Source of the DNA: Planctomycetota bacterium
GTDB taxonomy: Bacteria > Planctomycetota > B15-G4 > SIAN01
Reading direction: 5' to 3'
Length of the DNA stretch: 50,526 nt
NCBI GenBank assembly: GCA_016795285.1
Contig: JAEUIC010000032.1
Location: 1 to 50,526, forward strand
Below, piece by piece: positions 44,110 through 50,526 of the stretch. The position numbers and the translations under genes are program-made. Positions within the stretch are counted from its first letter, which is position 1; each line of letters begins with the position of its first letter. Below the pieces are notes generated by a model, which did not search any database, was not told where the DNA came from, and saw only the letters and a list, made by a program, of their open reading frames with translations.

Positions 44110-44982
44110 TCACCCCTTCACCTTGTCGCCTTCCCACTCGTAGAAGCCCTTGCCGCTCTTGCGGCCGAGCTTGCCCTCCTTGACCATCTGCTTCAGCAGG
44201 GCCGAGGGCTTGAAGAGCGGGTCGTTCGGGAAGCGGGCGTGCCACCCCTCGAGGATCGAGAGGGTGGTGTCGAGGCCGACGTAGTCGAGCAGCTTGATCG
44301 GCCCCATCGGGTGGCCGCAGCCGAGCTCCATGCCGGTGTCGATGTCGCGGAAGGTCGCGTCGCCGCGCTCGACCATCAGCACCGCCTCGTGGAGCAGCGG
44401 CACCAGCAGGCGGTTCACCACGAAGCCGGGCGTGTCCTTGGCGAGGATCGGCGACTTGCCGACCTTCGCGCCGAACGCCCGCGTCGACTCGACCACGTCG
44501 GGCAGCGACTTCGCGCCGCGGATCACCTCGACCAGCTTCATCAGCTGCACCGGGTTGAAGAAGTGCAGGCCGACGAACCGCTCGGGGCGGCCGCTCGCGT
44601 CGGCCATCTCGCCGATCGGGAACGACGAGGTGTTGGAGGCGAAGATCGTCTCCTTCTTGCAGAGCTTCCCGAGCTCCGCGAAGAGCTTCTTCTTGGCGTC
44701 GAGGTTCTCGACGATCACCTCGACGACGAGGTCGCACTCCTTCAGGTCGGCGAGCTGCGTGGTCGACTTCAGGCGCGCCTTGGTCGCCTCGGCGGCGTCG
44801 GCCGGGAGCTTGCCCTTCTCGACCAGCTTCGCGAGCGAGCCGTGGATGCGCGCGAACCCCTTCTGCGCCAGCTCCGCGGTCACTTCGTGGACGACCACGT
44901 GGCAGCCCGCCATCGCCGCGACTTGCGCGATGCCGGAGCCCATGAGACCGCAGCCGACGACGCCGACCTTCTGGATGTCCAC
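44110..44982 (-). CDS. 3-hydroxyacyl-CoA dehydrogenase (Hbd/PaaH type)
   Basis: A 290-aa enzyme that oxidises 3-hydroxyacyl-CoA with NAD, or reduces acetoacetyl-CoA. It has a Rossmann nucleotide site GVVGCGLMGSGIAQ, catalytic VGLHFFNPVQLMKLVEVI with the conserved His, and TPGFVVNRLLVPLLHEA plus ELGCGHPMGPIKLLDYVGLD in the C-terminal domain. The length fits stand-alone 3-hydroxybutyryl-CoA dehydrogenases (about 285 aa) rather than multifunctional FadB. The start is GTG 44982: GAGGAG lies 6 nt upstream and no ATG fits. It opens the metabolic run on the minus strand; cyclophilin starts 28-31 bp after its stop. A 158-bp spacer separates it from the ASPIC/UnbV gene, where I see no further gene. 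Confidence 0.95.
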   Translation of the reverse strand: MDIQKVGVVGCGLMGSGIAQVAAMAGCHVVVHEVTAELAQKGFARIHGSLAKLVEKGKLPADAAEATKARLKSTTQLADLKECDLVVEVIVENLDAKKKLFAELGKLCKKETIFASNTSSFPIGEMADASGRPERFVGLHFFNPVQLMKLVEVIRGAKSLPDVVESTRAFGAKVGKSPILAKDTPGFVVNRLLVPLLHEAVLMVERGDATFRDIDTGMELGCGHPMGPIKLLDYVGLDTTLSILEGWHARFPNDPLFKPSALLKQMVKEGKLGRKSGKGFYEWEGDKVKG

Positions 44983-45140
44983 GGACGACTCCTCGACGAG
45001 CCGCGCTCCGCTCCCGGGGCGCGAAAAGGGGCCGGGATCATGCCAGAGGCCGGACGAGCAGGGAAGGCGCCGGAACGCCGCGCGGCGAGCGGACGCGAGC
45101 GGTGGCGGCCTCGCGAGCGCCCGTCGTGCGGCAGCGCGGC

Positions 45141-47372
45141 CTACCCCCCGCCGCCGAGACGGAACGGCTTCACCGCGACCGGCTCGAGCGCCCCGCCCTC
45201 GACGAGGCGGTAGACGGCGTCCATCGCCGGGCCGGGCAGCTCCTGCACCGTCCCCGAGCCGGGCCAGCGCACGTGGATCGCCGTGATGGCCGTCGCGTCG
45301 CCGAGCCCGATCTCCTGCTGCAGCGAGCTGCTCCCGAAACTGCCGCCGGTACCGACCGTGCGGTGCAGCGAGCGCGGCCCCGAAGGAGTGGCGAGATCGA
45401 CCCGCACGCGCGCTCCGATCGCCGCGCGGTTCGCCTTCACGCCCTCGAGGCGCAGGGTGATGAAGCGGCGGCCGGTGGTCGGGTTCTCGAACAGAACCGC
45501 TGGATAGAAGTCGCTCGACACGAAACCGCCGAGCTCCTCGTAGAGGTCCTCGTCGCCGTCGTGGTCGAGGTCGCCGAACGCGACGCCATGCCCCTTCTGC
45601 AGGTGGCCGAGCCCGGCCGTCGTCGTCACCTCCTGGAAGACGACGCCGCGATCGTTGCGCAGCGCCACGTTGGGCAGCAGCGCGCCGAGGTCGGGGCCGC
45701 CATTGCCGAGGTAGAGGTCGAGCCAGCCGTCGGCGTCGAGGTCGCCGAAGTTCGAGCCCATCGTCAGCGCCGCGCGGTCGACCCGCACCGCCGCGGAGAC
45801 GTCCTCGAAGCGCAGGCCACCGAGGTTGCGGTAGAGCTTCGGCATCTCGAGTCCCTCGACCGCACGTCCGCACATGAAGGTGCCGACCGTGTCGTAGGTT
45901 CCGCCGTTGAACCCCGCGTTGGTCGCGACGAAGAGGTCCTCACGCCCGTCGTTGTCGTAGTCGAAGAACCAGCACGGGAAGCTCATCTCGGGCCCGATCG
46001 TGCCAGCCGAGCGGGTGATGTCGACGAAGCGGAAGCCCGGCGAGCCGGGCGTCGGGTCGGGTCGATTGTGCAGCAGCACGTCGGTGCCGGCGCGGCAGGA
46101 GAGGAACAACTCCGGCCGGCCATCGTCGTCGACGTCGGCCGCAGCGATCCCCTTCACCATCGCGCAGTGGGCGGCGCCGACCTCGGCCGCGATCTCGCGA
46201 AAGGTCCCGTCGCGCTGGTTCCAGTAGAGCTCGCACGGGTGGTTGCGCCCGCCGCGCGACGACTCGTTGCCGATGGCGAGGTCGAGCCAGCCGTCGCCGT
46301 CGAAGTCGGCGAAGACCGCCGCCTGCGTCGGATGCCAGCTCAGCACGCCGGCCGCCTCGGTGACATCCTCGAAGGTGCCGTCGCCGCGGTTGCGCAGCAG
46401 CGAGTTGGGGATGCGTCCCATGTCCTGCAGCCAGCCGCCGCGCAGCACCAGCACATCCGCGAAGCCGTCGTTGTCGTAGTCGGCCTGCAGGCAGTTGAGC
46501 CCTCCGCACAGCACGTCGATGCCCGCCTCCTTCGCCCGATCGGTGAAGGTGCCATCGCCGTTCGAGACGTAGTAGCGCAGCGGATCGTCCCACCCCATCG
46601 ACGAGCAGAGGAGGTCGAGGTCGCCGTCGCGGTCGAAGTCCTCGATGCAGGCGCCGCCCGAGATCGTCGAGTGGGCGACGCCGCATTCGCCGGCGACGTC
46701 GCGCCAACGCGGGAGGTCCCATTCCGACGCGAAGCGCTCCCGGCCGATGCGGAACGCCTCGGGCACGCCGTCGGGCCAGGTGCCGAGCGTCATGTGGGCG
46801 AGGTTCAGCAGCCAGCGCGCCTCGTCGTCCTTCGGCGAAGCGGCGAGGATCCGCTCGAACGCCTTCACGGCGTTCTCCGAGCCGCGACGCGCCGCGTGCT
46901 GGCCGCCCGGCTCGATCGGCGCGATGCACGACGAACAGCAGTGGCGGTCGAGGCAGTTCTCCTGCTCGCCGAGCCGCAGCCACCCGACGCCGCGCCACCG
47001 CTCGACCTGCGCCTGCATCCGTGCGCGCATCGCCGCAGGGATCGACGCGAGCCCCGCCTCGACGCGGTCGAGCTCTTCGATGCCGGCGAGCGTGTCGCCC
47101 GCCTGGATCAGCTCGAGCGCGAGGCGCAGCCGCATCTCCGTCTCGCGCGGCGTGCCGGCCGCCGCCTTGGTGCGGCGCGTGAAGATCGCGACCCGCTCGC
47201 GGCTCATGAAGTTGTTCTGGTCGGGCACAGCGGCCGCCTTGCACTCGTCGAGCCGCTCGACCATGCGCAGCGTCGAGGGGTAGGGCACGGCGGCTCGGGC
47301 AGCGGGAGGCGCAGCCGCTTCCTGCGCGGTGGCGGCGCCGAGCCACGTGACGATCAGCGATGCGGCGGGCAT
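45141..47372 (-). CDS. exported FG-GAP / ASPIC-UnbV protein with N-terminal helical domain
   Basis: A 743-aa protein of the CRTAC1/ASPIC-UnbV class. A signal peptide (AASLIVTWLGAATAQ) precedes a helical, TPR-like N-terminal domain. This contains the Cys-rich ENCLDRHCCSSCIAPIEPGG (about residues 137-156), a segment whose ENC...SCI.PI pattern is typical of these proteins. Several FG-GAP (VCBS-type) repeats follow (IEDFDRDGDLDLLCSSMG, AVFADFDGDGWLDLAIGN, AADVDDDGRPELFLSC, FGDLDADGWLDLYLGNGG, FGDLDHDGDEDLYEELGG). The last 100 residues are an ASPIC-UnbV domain (AAIGARVRVDL; GSFGSSSLQQEIGLG; IHVRWPGSG). A calcium-binding surface role is likely; no enzyme is evident. GGAG 6 nt before the ATG at 47372 supports the start. 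It is 49 bp downstream of the ABC exporter genes. Confidence 0.9.
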   Translation of the reverse strand: MPAASLIVTWLGAATAQEAAAPPAARAAVPYPSTLRMVERLDECKAAAVPDQNNFMSRERVAIFTRRTKAAAGTPRETEMRLRLALELIQAGDTLAGIEELDRVEAGLASIPAAMRARMQAQVERWRGVGWLRLGEQENCLDRHCCSSCIAPIEPGGQHAARRGSENAVKAFERILAASPKDDEARWLLNLAHMTLGTWPDGVPEAFRIGRERFASEWDLPRWRDVAGECGVAHSTISGGACIEDFDRDGDLDLLCSSMGWDDPLRYYVSNGDGTFTDRAKEAGIDVLCGGLNCLQADYDNDGFADVLVLRGGWLQDMGRIPNSLLRNRGDGTFEDVTEAAGVLSWHPTQAAVFADFDGDGWLDLAIGNESSRGGRNHPCELYWNQRDGTFREIAAEVGAAHCAMVKGIAAADVDDDGRPELFLSCRAGTDVLLHNRPDPTPGSPGFRFVDITRSAGTIGPEMSFPCWFFDYDNDGREDLFVATNAGFNGGTYDTVGTFMCGRAVEGLEMPKLYRNLGGLRFEDVSAAVRVDRAALTMGSNFGDLDADGWLDLYLGNGGPDLGALLPNVALRNDRGVVFQEVTTTAGLGHLQKGHGVAFGDLDHDGDEDLYEELGGFVSSDFYPAVLFENPTTGRRFITLRLEGVKANRAAIGARVRVDLATPSGPRSLHRTVGTGGSFGSSSLQQEIGLGDATAITAIHVRWPGSGTVQELPGPAMDAVYRLVEGGALEPVAVKPFRLGGGG

Positions 47373-47421
47373 GCGGAACTCCAGGCGCGCGGGCGAGCGA
47401 CCGGAACGCGGCGCGCAGCCC

Positions 47422-48711
47422 TCATTCGTAGCGCAACGCCTCGATGGGGTCGAGCCGTGCGGCACGGTTGGCCGGGTAGAGGCCGAAGATCAGGCCGATG
47501 CTGGCCGACACGCCGACCGCGATGGCGATCCAGCCGAGCGGCAGGATGAACGGGAAGGCGAGCAGCTGCGCCACGCCGCGCGCCAAGCCGAGGCCCGCCG
47601 CCACGCCGACCGCGCCGCCGATGGTGGTCAGCACGCCCGCCTCGATCAGGAACTGCCAGAGGATCTCGCGACGACTGGCGCCGATCGCCTTGCGGACGCC
47701 GATCTCCTTGGTCCGCTCGGTGACCGAGACCAGCATGATGATCAGCACGCCGATGCCGCCGACCATGAGGCCGATCGACGAGATCACCACCAGCACCAAT
47801 CCGATCGGGCCGGTGATCTTCTGGGTGAACTCGAGCGCGGCGTCGGCGGTGGTGATGGCGAAGTCGTCGGGCTCGCCCGGCAGCAGGTGGTGGCGCGCGC
47901 GCAGGACCGCGCGCACTGCGCCGACCGCCTCCTCGAGGTTGTCGGCCCTGCTCGGGAAGACGTTGAGGCGCATCGACTCGCGCCGGCTGCGCAGCCGGCG
48001 CTCGTAGGTGGTCCACGGCACGACGGCGAAGTTCTCGAACAGGCCGCCGAAGAGGCTGTCGTACTTCGCGAAGACGCCGACCACCTCCCACTCCTGGCCG
48101 GCGATGCGCACCGTCTTGCCGACGCCATCCTCGCCCGGGAAGACGTCCTTCGCGGTCGCCTCGGCCAGCACGCAGACCGGCCGCGCCGCTTCGAGCTCCC
48201 CCTCGGTGAAGAAGCGGCCGCTGGCCAGGTCGACCTTCTGGATGTTCTGGAACGCGAGGTTCGTCCCCATCGTGAAGATGAGGCGCGCCTCCTTGTTGCC
48301 GTACTCGACCGAGCGGCCGTCGCCCTGGTCGTAGCGGATCTCGAGGTCGCCGACCTCGTCGAGCGCGGCGACCGCCTCGGCATCGAGCTCGTCGAGCCGC
48401 GGACGGTAGGCGTCGTTGCCGCCGCCCTCCTCGAGGTGGCTGAAGCGCTGCACCGAGAAGAGCGGCGCGTCGCCTCCCTTGATGTCGGTGCGGATCTTCT
48501 CGGAGAGGCCGGAGAGGATCGACACCATCCCCATCGAGGTCGCCACGGCGATCGAGACGCCGAGCACCACGAGGCCGCTGCGCATGCGGTGCTCGACCAG
48601 CGTCGAGAGCGCGAGGCGGACCCCCTCGAGCAGGTGGCCGAACGTCAGCCGCTTGCGGAAGCGCTGGCGCGGCGCGGCGGGCGGCGGCGAGGGCGCGGGG
48701 TGGTCACTCAC
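47422..48711 (-). CDS. MacB/FtsX-type ABC transporter permease (second copy)
   Basis: A 429-aa permease. The N-terminal cytoplasmic tail is Pro-rich, TM1 is at about 45-66 (GLVVLGVSIAVATSMGMVSIL), and a large extracytoplasmic MacB-PCD domain follows to about residue 300. Three C-terminal helices complete the FtsX fold (LVLVVISSIGLMVGGIGVLIIML, then VSVTERTKEIGVRKAIGASR and IALGWIAIAVGVSASIGLIFGLY). TERTKEIGVRKAIGA is the FtsX coupling motif. These permeases move substrates such as lipoproteins, peptides or drugs out of the periplasmic side with an ATPase. The start is GTG 48711, overlapping the stop of the upstream permease (48704) by 8 nt, so they are co-translated. Confidence 0.92.
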   Translation of the reverse strand: MSDHPAPSPPPAAPRQRFRKRLTFGHLLEGVRLALSTLVEHRMRSGLVVLGVSIAVATSMGMVSILSGLSEKIRTDIKGGDAPLFSVQRFSHLEEGGGNDAYRPRLDELDAEAVAALDEVGDLEIRYDQGDGRSVEYGNKEARLIFTMGTNLAFQNIQKVDLASGRFFTEGELEAARPVCVLAEATAKDVFPGEDGVGKTVRIAGQEWEVVGVFAKYDSLFGGLFENFAVVPWTTYERRLRSRRESMRLNVFPSRADNLEEAVGAVRAVLRARHHLLPGEPDDFAITTADAALEFTQKITGPIGLVLVVISSIGLMVGGIGVLIIMLVSVTERTKEIGVRKAIGASRREILWQFLIEAGVLTTIGGAVGVAAGLGLARGVAQLLAFPFILPLGWIAIAVGVSASIGLIFGLYPANRAARLDPIEALRYE

Positions 48712-49939
48712 GGCGCAGCGCCTCCACCGGTTGCAGCTTCGCGGCGCGGCTCGCCGGATAGAGCCCGAAGAAGACGCCGACCGCGAAGACGATGGCGAGC
48801 GCCGCGACGATCGACCACGGCTTCACCGCGTAGGGGAACGGCGTGAAGGCGCCGACGAGGAAGGCGACCGAGAAGCCGAGCACGATGCCGACCACGCCGC
48901 CCGCCGAGGTGAGCGTCACCGACTCGACGAGGAACTGGAAGAGGATGTTGCCGCGCTTGGCGCCGAGCGCCTTGCGGACGCCGATCTCGCGGGTGCGCTC
49001 GGTCACCGAGACCAGCATCACGTTCATGATGATGATCCCGCCGACCACCAGCGTGATGCTCACCACGCCGATCAGCGTGGCGAAGATGCCGCTCGAGATC
49101 TTCTCCCAGAAGGTGAGGAACTGCTCGGCGGTGGTGAGGTTGAAGTCGTCCTCGCGGTCGGGGCGCAGGCCGTGGCGCACCCGCATCAGCGTGCGCGCCT
49201 CCTCGAGCGCCGCGCCGAACTCGCCGAGGCTCCTCGCCTTCACCAGCACGTTGATGCTGGAGAACTGCCCGTACTGCGAGAAGAGCGTCGGGAGCGGCAC
49301 CACGCCGAAGACGTTGCGATTCTGGCCCAGCACGTTGGCGCGCTTGGCGAAGACGCCGATCACCTCGTAGTGGCGGCTGTCGAGCCGCACCTTCTGGCCG
49401 ATCGGGTCGACGTCGGGGAAGAGCGTCGTCGCCACCTCGTCGCCCAGCACGATCACCTCGCGGCGTTGGTCGACGTCGCCCTGCGAGAGGTGGGAACCGG
49501 CGGCCAGATCGATGTCCTCGATGCCGGGGTACTCGCCGCCGCGCCCCTGGATCTCGACGTTCTTCAGCGAGCGGCCGCTGTCGACCGCCTCGAGCGTGCC
49601 GTTCAGCCGGCGCAGCGGGTCGACGAACTCGGCCAGCGTCAGCTCCTCGTGGAGCGCCTTGTAGTCGGCGAGCGTGATGCGCGGGTTGCCGAGCGAGTCG
49701 AGGAACGCCTGGAAGTCGGTGAGGACCTTGAGCTCGTCGACGCGGCGCAGCGTGAAGACGTTGGCGCCCGCCCCCGCCACCTCGTCGCGCACGTACTGGT
49801 CCATGCCGTCCAGCACCGAGACGACCGCGATGATCGAGAGGATGGCGATGATCACGCAGAGCAGCGTCAGCGCGCTGCGCAGCTTCTGCGACCAGATGGC
49901 CGACAGCGCGATGCGGACGCCCTCGAGCAGCGCGATCAT
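48704..49939 (-). CDS. MacB/FtsX-type ABC transporter permease (first copy)
   Basis: A 411-aa permease with the same fold as the gene after it: TM1 (about 19-41; LRSALTLLCVIIAILSIIAVV), an extracytoplasmic MacB-PCD domain, and C-terminal helices with VTERTREIGVRKALGAKRGN followed by VAALAIVFAVGVFFGLYPAS. The two permeases share the FtsX core but differ in sequence and in the periplasmic domain, so a heterodimeric permease pair is likely. The start ATG 49939 overlaps the ATPase stop (ATGA, 49936-49939). It overlaps the next permease by 8 nt. No TolC-like or membrane-fusion protein gene lies in the window, so a LolCDE-like or stand-alone export role is also possible. Confidence 0.93.
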   Translation of the reverse strand: MIALLEGVRIALSAIWSQKLRSALTLLCVIIAILSIIAVVSVLDGMDQYVRDEVAGAGANVFTLRRVDELKVLTDFQAFLDSLGNPRITLADYKALHEELTLAEFVDPLRRLNGTLEAVDSGRSLKNVEIQGRGGEYPGIEDIDLAAGSHLSQGDVDQRREVIVLGDEVATTLFPDVDPIGQKVRLDSRHYEVIGVFAKRANVLGQNRNVFGVVPLPTLFSQYGQFSSINVLVKARSLGEFGAALEEARTLMRVRHGLRPDREDDFNLTTAEQFLTFWEKISSGIFATLIGVVSITLVVGGIIIMNVMLVSVTERTREIGVRKALGAKRGNILFQFLVESVTLTSAGGVVGIVLGFSVAFLVGAFTPFPYAVKPWSIVAALAIVFAVGVFFGLYPASRAAKLQPVEALRRE

Positions 49940-50526
49940 CGGTTCTTCGTGTCCGACTCGATGCGGCCGTCGCGCACGCGGACGGTGCGCGCCGCCCGCT
50001 TGCCGACCTCGGGGTCGTGGGTGACCAGCACGATCGTGTTGCCGCCGGCGTGCAGCCGGTCGAACAGCTCGAGGATCTCCTTGCCGGTGCGCGAGTCGAG
50101 GTTGCCGGTCGGCTCGTCGGCCAGCAGCAGCGCCGGGCGGTTCACCAGCGAGCGGGCGATGGCGACGCGCTGCCGCTCGCCGCCGGAGAGCTCGTTCGGC
50201 TTGTGGTCGGCGCGCGCCTCGAGGCCGACCAGCCGCAGCAGCTCGAGCCCGCGCTCGCGCCTCTCGGCGGCGCGTACCGCGGCGTAGACCAGCGGCAGCT
50301 CGACGTTGCGCAGCGCGGTCTGGCGCGCCAGCAGGTGGAAGGTCTGGAAGACGAAGCCGATCTCGCGGTTCCTGATCTCGGCGAGCTCGTCCTCGGAGAG
50401 CTTCGAGACCTCCTGGTCGCGCAGCCAGTACTCGCCGCTGGTCGGCACGTCGAGGCAGCCGAGCACGTTCATCAGCGTCGACTTGCCGGAACCCGACGGC
50501 CCCATGATCGCGACGTACTCGCCGCG
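49936..50526 (-). CDS. MacB/LolD-type ABC transporter ATPase (5' end outside window)
   Basis: Partial gene: at least 196 residues are visible, and the coding frame runs off the right edge, so the internal ATG at 50505 is not the true start. The Walker A is GPSGSGKST, followed by LGCLDVPTSGEYW and the Q-loop GFVFQTFHLLARQTALRNVELPL. The signature is LSGGERQRVAIARSL and the Walker B is ALLLADEPTGNLDS, ending in the H-loop VLVTHDPEVG. The wording is typical of the MacB/LolD/FtsE group. Its stop overlaps the first permease start (ATGA), so ATPase and two permeases form one operon reading leftwards; an accessory gene such as a membrane-fusion protein may lie beyond the edge. Confidence 0.95.
   Translation of the reverse strand, partial: RGEYVAIMGPSGSGKSTLMNVLGCLDVPTSGEYWLRDQEVSKLSEDELAEIRNREIGFVFQTFHLLARQTALRNVELPLVYAAVRAAERRERGLELLRLVGLEARADHKPNELSGGERQRVAIARSLVNRPALLLADEPTGNLDSRTGKEILELFDRLHAGGNTIVLVTHDPEVGKRAARTVRVRDGRIESDTKNR

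Overview
This is a gene-dense bacterial window of about 70% GC. No taxonomic marker gene is present, so the assignment is an inference. Two ECF sigma factors lie beside membrane-anchored Ser/Thr kinases with unusual C-terminal modules (TPR; SUMF1/FGE-like). There are also several large exported FG-GAP, SBBP, PKD and ASPIC/UnbV proteins and many small lipoproteins. Together these fit a high-GC member of the Planctomycetota or a close relative. About 33 complete protein genes, one protein gene cut by the window edge and one tRNA-Phe can be supported. I see no insertion sequence, prophage, CRISPR array or rRNA.

Layout. 1-1.9 kb: tRNA-Phe and a short, divergent UvrD-like ATPase. 1.9-7.4 kb: a TPR-type receptor kinase convergent with an ECF sigma factor that is fused to a membrane helix and about 700 extracytoplasmic residues. 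7.5-14.3 kb: an exported alpha-galactosidase-like hydrolase divergent from that sigma factor, a membrane-anchored beta-sandwich/PDZ protein, and two small exported proteins. 14.4-16.3 kb: a RidA-family lipoprotein divergent from a Tat-exported PLP enzyme. 16.3-19.7 kb: a second ECF factor divergent from a second kinase, which has the same N-terminal chassis as the first but ends in a SUMF1-like domain. 19.7-23.9 kb: a PKD lipoprotein, a DUF2238-type membrane protein and a sulfatase-like hydrolase. 24.0-26.8 kb: aconitase AcnA. 26.8-32.7 kb: two tandem paralogous FG-GAP proteins and an SBBP-repeat protein, part of this block having clearly lower GC (about 50-58%). 33.2-35.5 kb: an HDOD regulator and two small exported or anchored proteins. 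35.5-36.9 kb: fumarase FumC. 37.1-39.1 kb: four small lipoproteins in two family pairs. 39.2-45.0 kb: a minus-strand metabolic run (3-hydroxyacyl-CoA dehydrogenase, cyclophilin, enoyl-CoA hydratase, thiolase, isopropylmalate/tartrate-type dehydrogenase, lipoprotein). 45.1-50.5 kb: an ASPIC/UnbV protein and a MacB-type ABC exporter (two different FtsX permeases and a 5'-truncated ATPase).

How the parts may work together. AcnA and FumC are TCA-cycle enzymes. Thiolase, crotonase and HADH together interconvert acetyl-CoA and crotonyl-CoA, or perform short-chain beta-oxidation. The two kinase/sigma pairs look like signalling modules built on one shared kinase chassis with exchangeable extracytoplasmic parts. 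The most interesting leads are the membrane-tethered sigma factor with dyads in the promoter region it shares with an exported hydrolase, the twin kinases, and the exported RidA/PLP-enzyme pair.

Limits. Families are assigned by eye from motifs and gene context. Starts are chosen from visible Shine-Dalgarno-like sequences. Hairpins were found by reading for inverted repeats, and none of the terminators has a convincing U-tract, as is common at this GC.
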